NCBI RefSeq assembly: GCF_004963255.1
Contig: NZ_SUGA01000027.1
Location: 1-64,000 of the forward strand
Direction: 5' to 3'
DNA: 64,000 nucleotides
DNA from: Mesorhizobium sp.
Lineage (GTDB): Bacteria > Pseudomonadota > Alphaproteobacteria > Rhizobiales > Rhizobiaceae
In this document: piece by piece, positions 32,535-40,752 of the stretch
How the letters are laid out: each line of letters opens with the position of its first letter
Position numbering within the stretch: the first letter of the stretch is position 1
Position numbers and translations under genes: made by a program
The notes under the pieces: model-generated
What the model was told of the DNA's origin: nothing
The model's database searches: none
What the model saw: the letters and a program-made list of their open reading frames with translations, nothing else

Positions 32535-34628
32535 GCGGCGCCGGCCATGGACAGCCGGCGCGCGCGCCAGCAATGCCAGCCGATCCACGCCAGGGCGAGC
32601 GCCCAGCCGGTCTCATCGGTGAGCGGCAGCGCGACCACCAGGAGCAGGCCGGCTGCGAAAGCGACGAGACGCTCCCACAAGGCCATGCGCCGCGCGAGAA
32701 AGCTGACGGCGGCGGCGCCCCACAACACAATGCCCATGCAGGCCTTGGCGACGATATAGGCGACCTCGACGGGATAGCCGAACGAGGCCGCGATCGGGCC
32801 AGCGTCCTGCAGCATGAGGGCCGGCGTGTAGACGGCCATGAACGGCACGACGAAGCCGGCAATGGCGAGCTTTGTCGCCTGGATGCCGATCTTCAATCCG
32901 CTTTCCTTGGCCATCGGCGCGGCGGCGAAGGCGGCGAGCGCCACCGGCGGCGTCAGGTCCGCCATGATGCCGAAATAGAAGACGAACATGTGGCTGACCA
33001 CCAGCGGCACGCCGAGCGACAGCAGCGCCGGGCCGGCAAGAGAGGAGGTGATGATGTAGTTGGGGATCGTCGGAATGCCCATGCCGAGCACCAGGCAGGT
33101 GAGCATGGTCAACACCAGCGACAGGAACAGATTGTTCTCGCCGATGGAGATGATCCAGCCGATGAAGGTGGAGGCGATGCCGGTGAGCGTCAGCGTGCCG
33201 ATGACGATGCCGACGATAGCGCAGGCGATACCGACGGGCAGCGCGTTCTTGGCCCCTTCGGCAAGCGAATCGACGCAGATGCGCAGCGTCTCGCGCCCAC
33301 CCTTGAAGGCGAGGCAGGCAATGACGAGCGCCGCGATGACGAGGCTCAGCACATTGACACCGAAGCGCATGAAGGACGCGGCGGCAAGCCCGAGGGCCAG
33401 CCAGAAGACGACGCGGAAGGCGAGCGGTCCGATTAACGCCGCCAGCGGTGTGCCGAGGATGAGCACGATGGTCAGCGCCAGGCCCATCGTGCCGGCGAAG
33501 ATCGGCGTGTAGCCGGCAAACAGCAGGTAGACCAGCACGGCGAGCGGCAGCACGAGCGGCCAGTGCTTTCGCACCGCCTCCCAGGGATCGGGCAACTCGG
33601 CCTTGGCCATGCCATGCAGCCCGGCCTTGCCCGCCTCTAGATGCACCTGCCAGAAACAGGCGCCGAAATAGAGCAGCGCCGGGATGATCGCCGCCTTGAC
33701 GACCTCGGCATAAGGGATGTTCAGCGTCTCGGCCATGATGAAGGCGACGGCCCCCATCACCGGCGGCATGATCTGGCCTCCCATCGAGGAGGTCGCCTCG
33801 ACCGCGCCGGCAAAGGCCGAGCGGAAGCCGAAGCGCTTCATCAGCGGAATGGTGAACTGGCCGCTGGCGACGACATTGGCGACGCCCGAACCGGAGATGG
33901 TGCCCATCAGCGCGGAGGAGAGCACGCAAACCTGCGCCGGGCCGCCGCGCCATGAGCCGACGAGGCCGAGCGCGAAATCGTTGAACAGCGCGATCATGCC
34001 GGCCCGCTCGAGGAAGGCGGCAAAGACGACGAAGATGAAGATATAGGCGGCCGACACATAGACCGGCGTGCCGTATATGCCCTCGGTGCCATAGGCGAAG
34101 GTGTCGACCAGCTGCGCGAAATCATAGCCGCGATGGATGAAGGGCGGCGGCAGATGATTGCCGACGAAGCAGTAGGCGAGGAAGATGAAGGCGATGACCG
34201 CCAGCGGCAGGCCCATCAGCCGTCTGGCGGCTTCGAAGACCAGCACAACCAGCAGCGTGCCGACGACCAGGTCCGGCGTGGTGAGGAAGCCGGAGCGGCG
34301 GATGAGGTCGGCATATAAGATCCAGTTGTAGAGGCCTGTCGCGAAAGCCCAGCGCGCCGAGCGTCCAGAACGCGGCCTTCGCCGCCACGCCGGTGGCGCG
34401 CAAATTGGCGATCAGGGCGAAACCGAGCAGCAGCAGGAAGCCGACATGCATGGCCCGCACGACTTGGCTGGGCAGGCTGCCATAGGCTGCGATGTAGATC
34501 TGAAAGACGGAGAAGGCGACGGCGATGGCAAAGGCGGCCTTGCCGGCGAGGCCGTCGCCGAAGCCCGGCGGCAGGCCTTCGACCTGTTCTTCGACGGCCG
34601 GGGAAAGAACGGTCGGGGTCTCGGTCAT
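32531..34628 (-). pseudogene. TRAP transporter fused permease with a frameshift
   Basis: The 5' part (from ATG 34628) reads MTETPTVLSPAVEEQVEGLP and three hydrophobic helices, then shifts frame near 34343. The next frame continues exactly where it should (ATGLYNWILYADLIRRSG) and encodes the rest of a fused 4TM/12TM permease with RFGFRSAFAGAVEATSSMGG and PPVMGAVAFIMAET. Removing one base (a G at 34343 on the plus strand) would restore a single frame of about 698 codons, the normal size. The break is a real mutation or a sequencing error. With the TAXI binding protein upstream and DUF1850 downstream it forms a TAXI-TRAP uptake operon for an organic acid. Confidence 0.85.
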
Positions 34629-34685
34629 TGGCGGGTTCCTGGCGGGCAATACCGTTCTCCGTTGAGGGGAGGGAAACCGTGTATG

Positions 34686-34824
34686 GCGCTCCCCCTCGCC
34701 CAGCCTCCGCTTCGCTCGGCTGATCTCTCCCCGAGGGGAGGAGATTGTCGGCGTCGCTGCCAACCTCTTCTCCTCCCCCGGGGAGAAGGTGGCCGCGAAG
34801 CGGCCCGATGAAGGGGCGGGCGCT
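34686..34824. repeat. Paired intergenic repeat, family G
   Basis: Inverted arms GGCGCTCCCCCTCGCCCAGC...CTCTCCCCGAGGGGAGGA and TCTCCTCCCCCGGGGAGAAGG...GATGAAGGGGCGGGCGCT face each other. It lies between the TRAP permease and its binding protein gene and might lower readthrough between them, as binding proteins are usually made in excess. Confidence 0.7.
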
Positions 34825-34859
34825 GCGCTATGCGATAGCCATTCCTCGATGGTGAGGGC

Positions 34860-35819
34860 CTATTTCAGCAGGCCCTTTTCCCTGTAGTATCGTTCCGCGC
34901 CGAGATGCAACGCCACGGGCATGCCGTCCAGCGCCTTGGCCGGATCGATCGCCTTGGCGGCGGCATGAGCGGCGGTGAGCTGGTCGAGATGCTCGAACAA
35001 GAGCTTGGTCATCTGATAGGCGGTGTCGTCGGAGACGTCGGCGCGGGTGATCAGGAAGTTGCCTACCGCGGCGGTCGGGACATCTTCCGCCTGGCCTTCA
35101 TAGGTGCCTTTCGGGATGACCACGGAAAGATAGGGCGCCCCGATCTTGGCAACTTCCCCGGCCGGCACGGCGACGACGTTGATCGGCACGGAAGTTGCGA
35201 GATCGCGGATGGAGGCGACGCCGAGGCCGGCCGACTGCAAGGTGGCGTCGAGCTGGCGGTTCTTGATCAACTCGACCGACTCGGCGAAGGGCAAGTATTC
35301 GACGCGCCCGAGATCCTCGTATTTCAGACCGGCGGCGGCGAAGATGGCGCGCGCGTTGAGCTCGGTGCCGGAGGCGGGCGCGCCGACCGACAGGCTCTTG
35401 CCCTTGAGGTCGGCGAGCGTCTTGATGCCGGAGTCCTGGCTGGCGACGATTTGGATGTAGTTGGGATAGATCGCGGCAATGCCGCGCAACTTGTCGAGCT
35501 TGCCCGGGAAGCCGGCTTCGGTGTTGCCCTCGGCGGCCATCTTGACCGAATCGCCGAGCGCGAACGCGATCTCGCCCTTGCCCTGCTGCAGGAGATTGAG
35601 ATTCTCGACCGAAGCTTTGGTCGCCTGAACCTGCGTGCGCGAGCCCTCAATGCCCTTGCCGTAGATTTCGGACAGCGCGACGCCGAGTGGATAATAGACG
35701 CCCGACGTGCCGCCGGTGAGCACATTGATGAACTCCTGCGCCCCGGCCGACACGATGCCGAGACCCAGCGACAGCGCCAAAGCGCCGGCGGCAACAAATT
35801 TCGTCCTGAAATCGAGCAT
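34860..35819 (-). CDS. TAXI family TRAP transporter substrate-binding protein
   Basis: This 319-residue periplasmic protein has a signal peptide (cleavage after AGA, residue 27) and the TAXI signature FINVLTGGTSGVYYPLGVALSEIYGK, then KGEIAFALGDSVKMA and LKGKSLSVGAPASGTELNARAI. It captures the substrate and delivers it to the fused permease encoded next on the same strand. The ligand is probably a small carboxylate such as glutamate or 2-oxoglutarate, but this cannot be told. Length is normal. Confidence 0.92.
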   Translation of the reverse strand: MLDFRTKFVAAGALALSLGLGIVSAGAQEFINVLTGGTSGVYYPLGVALSEIYGKGIEGSRTQVQATKASVENLNLLQQGKGEIAFALGDSVKMAAEGNTEAGFPGKLDKLRGIAAIYPNYIQIVASQDSGIKTLADLKGKSLSVGAPASGTELNARAIFAAAGLKYEDLGRVEYLPFAESVELIKNRQLDATLQSAGLGVASIRDLATSVPINVVAVPAGEVAKIGAPYLSVVIPKGTYEGQAEDVPTAAVGNFLITRADVSDDTAYQMTKLLFEHLDQLTAAHAAAKAIDPAKALDGMPVALHLGAERYYREKGLLK

Positions 35820-35924
35820 GGGTTTCTCCTCCTGAAACAGTCGCGTCGCCTCCCCGTCGCGAGGCTCGTGAGTTTAGACAGGAGGAGCCAAATGCCAACC
35901 CGCAATTCAACGCATTCTGTTTGA

Positions 35925-35970
35925 TCAGATCCTTTCCAAAAAACCGGAGTCCACTTTTGGGATCATCATC
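35925..35970. repeat. Short repeat, family H, copy 1
   Basis: CCTTTCCAAAAAACCGGAGTCCACTTTTGGGATCATCATCTGG, a 46-base hairpin-prone unit that matches in reverse the copy at 48636-48682 just after the rsmI stop. It accounts for the left third of the 305-base gap. Confidence 0.6.
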
Positions 35971-36050
35971 TGGACGAACGGTTGAGTGGCGGCGAAAAAT
36001 GCGCCGGCTTGCGCTTGGCTGCTTTGGGGACGAAAGATTTTTCCGGCGCC

Positions 36051-36080
36051 TGTCGAAAACGGTCGATGCCACACGACATA
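36051..36080 (+). promoter_or_regulatory. Putative ECF sigma (ECF42-type) promoter
   Basis: TGTCGA at 36051-36056 and CGACAT at 36074-36079, spaced 17 bases, lie 45 bases before the YCII gene. TGTCGA as -35 with a CGA-containing -10 is the promoter form described for ECF42 sigma factors, and such a sigma factor is encoded directly downstream. Confidence 0.5.
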
Positions 36081-36124
36081 GGTCGGCACGCAACGACGCG
36101 GCCTTCAAGAAACGGGAGAAGACC

Positions 36125-36496
36125 ATGCGATACATGCTTTTGATCTACAATGACGAAGCCGCGATGGCGAATGCTCCAAAGGAGCAGACCCAGCAGGTGC
36201 TCGCGGCCTATGGCGCCTATACCGAGGCGCTGAAGAAATCCGGCGCTTATATCGCCGGCGAGCGGCTGCGCCCGACCCAGGCGGCCACCTCGGTCCGGCT
36301 CGCCGGCGGCAAGACCAATGTGCTCGACGGCCCCTATGCCGACACCAAGGAGCAATTGGCAGGCTTTTACATGATCGAGACGGCCGACATCGACACGGCC
36401 ATCGAATGGGGCGCGCGCTGTCCCGCGTCCTCCACCGGCACGGTCGAGGTGCGGCCGATCTGGGAAATGGCAGAGTACGTCGCCGCCGCGGAGTGA
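36125..36496 (+). CDS. YCII-related (DGPF) protein partner of ECF42 sigma factor
   Basis: This 123-residue protein has MRYMLLIYNDEAAM at the start and the DGPF/DGPY motif NVLDGPYADTKEQLAGFYMIE in the middle, the signature of the YCII/DGPF family. The dimeric alpha-beta barrel is of unknown chemistry. It stands six bases before the ECF42 sigma gene, the classical arrangement for this sigma group, and a matching promoter lies upstream. Confidence 0.9.
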   Translation: MRYMLLIYNDEAAMANAPKEQTQQVLAAYGAYTEALKKSGAYIAGERLRPTQAATSVRLAGGKTNVLDGPYADTKEQLAGFYMIETADIDTAIEWGARCPASSTGTVEVRPIWEMAEYVAAAE

Positions 36497-36502
36497 GCCG
36501 CG

Positions 36503-37750
36503 ATGGATGATCGCTCGGAGATCGCGCGGGCGGCGGCGGAAGCGGCCGCCCGGCGCAGCTACGGCAAGCTGGTCGCCTGGCTGGCGGCGCGCACGCGCGA
36601 CGTCGCCGGCGCCGAGGACGCGCTGGCCGACGCCTTCGCCGCCGCGCTGGAGCGCTGGCCTCGAAGCGGCGTGCCGGCGCAGCCGGAAGCCTGGCTGCTC
36701 GCGGTGGCGCGCCGGCGCGACGTCGACGCCGTGCGGCGGCGGCTGACCGGCGAGGCGGCGCGCGATCATCTGCAGCTGATCGCCGAGGAAATGGAGGCGC
36801 GCATGAGCGGCGAGGAGCTGCCCGACGACCGGTTGCGGCTGATGTTCGCCTGTGCCCATCCGGCAATCGAGGCCAGCGTGCGCGCGCCGCTGATCCTGCA
36901 GACGATCCTCGGCTTCGACGCCGCGACGATCGCCTCGGCCTTCCTGGTCTCGCCGGCGACGATGGGGCAGCGGCTGGTGCGCGCCAAGGCACGCATCCGC
37001 GAGACCGGGATTCCGTTCCGCGTGCCAGAACAGGCGGAGCTGGGCGAGCGGCTGAGCACGGTGCTCGAAGCGATCTACGCGACCTTCGCCGAAGGCTGGT
37101 CGGATGCGACCGGTACCGATGCCAGCCGGCGCAACCTCGCCGGCGAAGGCATCTGGCTTGGACGGCTGGTCGCTTCGCTGATGCCGGACGAACCGGAGGC
37201 GCTGGGACTACTGGCGCTGATGCTGTTCGCGGAGGCGCGCCGCTCGGCACGGCGCGGCCCGGATGGAGACTTCGTGCCTTTGGCCGAACAGGATATCGCG
37301 CTTTGGGACGACAGCCTGATCGACGAGGCGGAGGCCTTGCTGGCGGGCGCCGCGCAAAGGGGCATCATCGGCCGCTACCAGCTGGAGGCCGCCGTGCAGT
37401 CCGCCCACGCGGCGCGCCGGCGCGGCAGCGGCACCGACTGGCTGGCGATCCGCCAGCTTTACGACGCGCTGCAGGCCGTCGCCAGCTCGCCGGTGGTGGC
37501 GATCAACCGCGCGGTGGCGATCGCCGAGACCGAGGGCGCAACGGCAGGATTGGCGGCGCTTTACGTGCTGGGCGAGGACAAGCGGCTGCAGGACTACCAG
37601 CCCTATTGGGCCGCCCGCGCCGGGCTGTTGGCCAGACTCGGCAATACGAAGCAGGCGGCGCAGGCCTACGACCAGGCGATCGGCCTTGAGCGCGACCCGG
37701 CGCTGCGGCGTTTCCTGCAGGGTGAGAAGGCGAAGCTTGTGGGGGGTTAA
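36503..37750 (+). CDS. ECF42-type RNA polymerase sigma factor with C-terminal TPR-like domain
   Basis: This 415-residue sigma factor has region 2 (residues 20-85: LVAWLAARTRDVAGAEDALADAFAAALERWP), region 4 helix-turn-helix (DAATIASAFLVSPATMGQRLVRAKARIR near 155) and a long helical DUF6596/TPR-like extension from about 190 to the end. ECF42 members have no anti-sigma factor; the C-terminal part replaces it and may sense. The gene likely drives its own DGPF operon through the motif at 36051-36080. Start ATG at 36503 follows the YCII gene closely. Confidence 0.9.
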   Translation: MDDRSEIARAAAEAAARRSYGKLVAWLAARTRDVAGAEDALADAFAAALERWPRSGVPAQPEAWLLAVARRRDVDAVRRRLTGEAARDHLQLIAEEMEARMSGEELPDDRLRLMFACAHPAIEASVRAPLILQTILGFDAATIASAFLVSPATMGQRLVRAKARIRETGIPFRVPEQAELGERLSTVLEAIYATFAEGWSDATGTDASRRNLAGEGIWLGRLVASLMPDEPEALGLLALMLFAEARRSARRGPDGDFVPLAEQDIALWDDSLIDEAEALLAGAAQRGIIGRYQLEAAVQSAHAARRRGSGTDWLAIRQLYDALQAVASSPVVAINRAVAIAETEGATAGLAALYVLGEDKRLQDYQPYWAARAGLLARLGNTKQAAQAYDQAIGLERDPALRRFLQGEKAKLVGG

Positions 37751-37835
37751 TGTCGGTTTGCTCAGTGAGCAGGCGTCATCACCCTTCCGGGGGATCGGCG
37801 CAAACGCTGGGGATTGGCGGAAGCCTCTCAACTTC

Positions 37836-38018
37836 GTCATCCCTGGGCGAAGCAGCCGCGAAGCGGCGTCGCGGAGACCCTGGGATCCATGCCGTGACCT
37901 CGATCGTAGGATGCAGCGGAGCAGAATTCTGCACCGTTGCGACGCGTCGAAGTCACGGAATGGATCCTCGGGTCTGCGCGCGTCGCTTCGCTCCTTGCTC
38001 CGCCCGTGGATGACGAGG
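37836..38018 (+). repeat. Family C repeat, copy 2
   Basis: Full-length copy matching 22647-22828 in the same direction, with GTCATCCCTGGGCGAAG start, AGCAGAATTCTGCACCGTTG core and CGTGGATGACGAGG end. Confidence 0.8.
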
Positions 38019-38050
38019 TTGGGACATTCTGGGCCGTGGCATTCTTTGGC

Positions 38051-38120
38051 CACGGTCACAGAATAGATTCCAGGGGCTCCGCGACGAAGCTTCGCTCCTG
38101 CTTCGCCCTGGAATGACGAC
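38051..38120 (-). repeat. Family C-like partial repeat
   Basis: CACGGTCACAGAATAGATTCC, GCTTCGCTCCTGCTTCGCCC and TGGAATGACGAC repeat the end portion of family C in a shortened and diverged form. With the full copy it fills nearly all of the 405-base gap before cysK. Confidence 0.6.
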
Positions 38121-38155
38121 CGCGAGGGGCCGCTGAAGCCCGAGGTATATGCCGC

Positions 38156-39136
38156 CTACGCCCCCAGACCGTCGAACAGGATGGTCGAGAGATAGCGCTC
38201 GGCGAAGGAGGGGATGACGACGACGAGGTTCTTGCCCTTGTTCTCCGGCCGCGAGCCGACGACGATGGCCGCCTGCAACGCCGCGCCCGAGGAGATGCCG
38301 ACTGGCACACCTTCAAGGCGCGCGACCAGGCGGGCATTGGCGACCGAATCCTCGTTCGAGACCCTGACGATCTCGTCATAGACGGACGTGTCGAGGATCT
38401 TCGGCGCGAAGCCGGCGCCGATGCCCTGGATCTTATGCGGACCGGGCTGGCCGCCCGACAGAACCGGGGAGGCCTCCGGCTCGACCGCCACGACATGCAC
38501 CGAGGGCTTGCGCTTCTTCAGCACCTGGCCGACGCCGGTGATGGTGCCGCCGGTGCCGATGCCGGCGACGAAGATATCGACCTCGCCATTGGTGTCGTTC
38601 CAGATTTCCTCGGCCGTGGTGCGGCGGTGGATCTCGGGATTGGCGGGGTTCTCGAATTGCTGCGGGATGATGGCGTTGGGCAGCGTGGCGGCAAGCTCGT
38701 CGGCCTTGGCGATGGCGCCCTTCATGCCCTTCGGTCCTTCGGTCAGCACCAGCTCGGCGCCGAGCAGCGCCAGCATCTTGCGGCGCTCGACCGACATCGT
38801 CTCCGGCATGGTGAGGATCAGCTTGTAGCCCTTGGCGGCGGCGGCGAAGGCGAGAGCGATGCCGGTGTTGCCGGAGGTCGGCTCGATCAGCGTGGTCTTG
38901 CCGGGCGTAATCTTGCCGGCTTCCTCCAGCGCCTCGATCATGGCGACGCCGATGCGGTCCTTGACCGAAGCGATCGGGTTGAAGAATTCGAGCTTGGCCA
39001 TGAGGTTGGCGACGATGCCCTTCTCCCTGGCGAACTTGTCCAGCCTGACCAGCGGCGTGTCGCCGATCGTCTCCGTGATCGAATTGAAGACGCGGCCGCG
39101 GCCGGGCACGCGCGCGGAGGTGACGGGCTTGTTCAT
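38156..39136 (-). CDS. cysK: Cysteine synthase (O-acetylserine sulfhydrylase)
   Basis: This 326-residue PLP enzyme joins sulfide with O-acetylserine to make cysteine. Internal aldimine Lys59 is in NPIASVKDRIGVAMI, the substrate loop PTSGNTGIAL is at 87-96, and the phosphate cup GTGGTITGVG near 197. The C-terminus ERYLSTILFDGL matches cysteine synthase A, and a SGAALQAAI motif is intact. The gene stands alone, convergent with none of its neighbours in a pathway sense, and its product is a normal full-length family member. Confidence 0.95.
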   Translation of the reverse strand: MNKPVTSARVPGRGRVFNSITETIGDTPLVRLDKFAREKGIVANLMAKLEFFNPIASVKDRIGVAMIEALEEAGKITPGKTTLIEPTSGNTGIALAFAAAAKGYKLILTMPETMSVERRKMLALLGAELVLTEGPKGMKGAIAKADELAATLPNAIIPQQFENPANPEIHRRTTAEEIWNDTNGEVDIFVAGIGTGGTITGVGQVLKKRKPSVHVVAVEPEASPVLSGGQPGPHKIQGIGAGFAPKILDTSVYDEIVRVSNEDSVANARLVARLEGVPVGISSGAALQAAIVVGSRPENKGKNLVVVIPSFAERYLSTILFDGLGA

Positions 39137-39326
39137 TTGGTTCGCTCCCAGGGCAATGGCATAGGCAAAACAGAATAGGGCTTTCAGCCGCGCAAGATAG
39201 GCCGGCGACCTAAAATATCCGAGTGGGGCGGTTGCTGAAAAGCGCGCCGCAGCGGAAATGCATTTTCCGTAGTGGCCCGATTTCGGAATGACTTGGCTGA
39301 AATCCGGGACGGGTTGAGATTGGAGC

Positions 39327-39944
39327 CTACTGGCGGGCCGCGATCGCGGCGGCCGCGCCCATCATGAAGCCCGCGGCGGTGCGGTTGAGCACCTTCAGCG
39401 CGCGCGGCGATTTCAGGAACCAGCGCGCCTTGGCGGCCAAAGCCAGATAAGGCACCAGCACCACGAACAGCACCACCACGGTGAGCATCGCCAAAATGGC
39501 GTAGTCGGCGAGCGTGATCGTCTTCAGATCGACGATGGTCGGCGTGATGGCGAGGTAGAAGATCATCGTCTTGGGATTGCCTAGCGTCACCGTCAGCCCG
39601 GCGATGAAGCTCGACAGCAGCCCGCCCCTGGCCTTGCGCGCCTCGACGGTCTCGGGCGTGATGCCGCTGGTCCAGAAGCGCCAGGCGAGAAAGGCGAGAT
39701 AGGCGACGCCGGCCCATTTGATGGCCAAGAAGACCATGCCGAAGGTCTGGGCGACGAAGGCCAGCCCAAGCACCACGGCGGTGAGATAGGTGAGGTCGCC
39801 GAGCATCAGGCCAAATGACATGGCAAGCGAGGAACGGAAGCCGGAGCCGAGCGCGCGGGCAACCAGCGCCGTGACGCCGGGGCCCGGAATGGCGGCGGCG
39901 ACGCCGAGGGCGGCGCTGTAAGCGAGGAAACCGGTGAGTGTCAT
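39327..39944 (-). CDS. LysE family amino acid exporter
   Basis: This 205-residue membrane protein has six hydrophobic helices and the LysE/RhtB signature AAIPGPGVTALVARALGSGFRSSLAMSFGLMLGDL at residues 16-50. It would export amino acids or related compounds from the cytoplasm. ATG at 39944 gives the normal length; a longer in-frame start at 40010 is unlikely. The substrate cannot be inferred. Confidence 0.9.
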   Translation of the reverse strand: MTLTGFLAYSAALGVAAAIPGPGVTALVARALGSGFRSSLAMSFGLMLGDLTYLTAVVLGLAFVAQTFGMVFLAIKWAGVAYLAFLAWRFWTSGITPETVEARKARGGLLSSFIAGLTVTLGNPKTMIFYLAITPTIVDLKTITLADYAILAMLTVVVLFVVLVPYLALAAKARWFLKSPRALKVLNRTAAGFMMGAAAAIAARQ

Positions 39945-40062
39945 GATCCCGAGCCTGATTGTTGATCCCGCAATGCTAACGCCGCGCGGCACGGTGCATG
40001 AGTTCGCCATGAGTCATGCCGCAAAACCATGAGCGCGGTCGCCCCTTTGCAAGCGTCTGCTC

Positions 40063-40389
40063 TTATTCCTCAGTGCTTTCGTCGTGGCCCCGGTACAACG
40101 CCTCATAATCCCGGCCGCCGTAAAATACATTGACGATTTCCACGGTCTTGCCGACGCGATAAGCAATTACAGTGCTGCGCTCAAAAGGCACGGTGCGCAA
40201 CCCTGCTTGAAGGTCGTCACGTCGTCGGCCGCCGTTTGGCGCATCGCCAATCTTGCGGCAGCGGGCACGTATGCGCCGAACAAAGGCCAATGCAACGTTG
40301 CGGCTTTGGCCCTGCGTGGCGATGAACCGGTAAACTTCGGCCAGGTCCGCGATGGCGTCGGGTCGGTAGGTGACCCTAAGACGCCGCAC
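40063..40389 (-). CDS. parE: ParE-family toxin (RelE/ParE superfamily)
   Basis: This 108-residue basic protein has YRPDAIADLAEVYRFIATQG, an RRIRARCRKIGDAPNGGRRRDD helix region and the closing VEIVNVFYGGRDYEALYRG, the layout of ParE-type toxins that inhibit DNA gyrase or, in the RelE branch, cut mRNA. GTG at 40389 is the likely start and overlaps the antitoxin gene by 14 bases, which couples the two. Which target it attacks cannot be deduced. Confidence 0.85.
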   Translation of the reverse strand: MRRLRVTYRPDAIADLAEVYRFIATQGQSRNVALAFVRRIRARCRKIGDAPNGGRRRDDLQAGLRTVPFERSTVIAYRVGKTVEIVNVFYGGRDYEALYRGHDESTEE

Positions 40390-40666
40390 GGTCCAGGTCT
40401 TTGTCGATTCCGGCGATAGCGGCCTCAAGCGCGGCGTCGGCCTCGTCTTCGCTCAAGGACGGCCTGGGATCCTCGATGGAGCGGCGGACACGGGCTCGGA
40501 TAGCCTCAAGGCGCTCGGCATCCTCGATGCGTTGCCGCTGCCATACCCGCACGGCGTCACGCATGGCTTCACTGACGGTGGCAAATTCGCCGGCTTCCAC
40601 TCTCTCGCGGATAGCCTGCATTTGCTCGCGCGCCATGGTAACGCTCACTTTCTCGGCGTTGTTCAC
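40376..40666 (-). CDS. parD: ParD-family ribbon-helix-helix antitoxin
   Basis: This 96-residue protein has an N-terminal ribbon-helix-helix (VSVTMAREQMQAIRERVEAGEFATVSEAMRDAVRVW, residues 7-42) and an acidic C-terminal tail that would wrap the toxin. GTG at 40666 is preceded by AAGGAGT at good spacing. It leads the operon with ParE. A perfect 15-base palindrome at 40684-40698, upstream of the start, is the expected autorepression site. Confidence 0.87.
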   Translation of the reverse strand: MNNAEKVSVTMAREQMQAIRERVEAGEFATVSEAMRDAVRVWQRQRIEDAERLEAIRARVRRSIEDPRPSLSEDEADAALEAAIAGIDKDLDRAAS

Positions 40667-40683
40667 GGTTGGACTCCTTCTCG

Positions 40684-40698
40684 CTACCTACTAGGTAG
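40684..40698. promoter_or_regulatory. parDE operator palindrome
   Basis: CTACCTA-C-TAGGTAG is a perfect 15-base palindrome 18 bases before the parD start, overlapping where the -10 should lie. The size fits a ribbon-helix-helix dimer site. Confidence 0.65.
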
Positions 40699-40752
40699 GA
40701 TAAATTCCGACCTGGCACCAGAAATTTGTGAAAAGCTGTGGCGTCGGAACCG

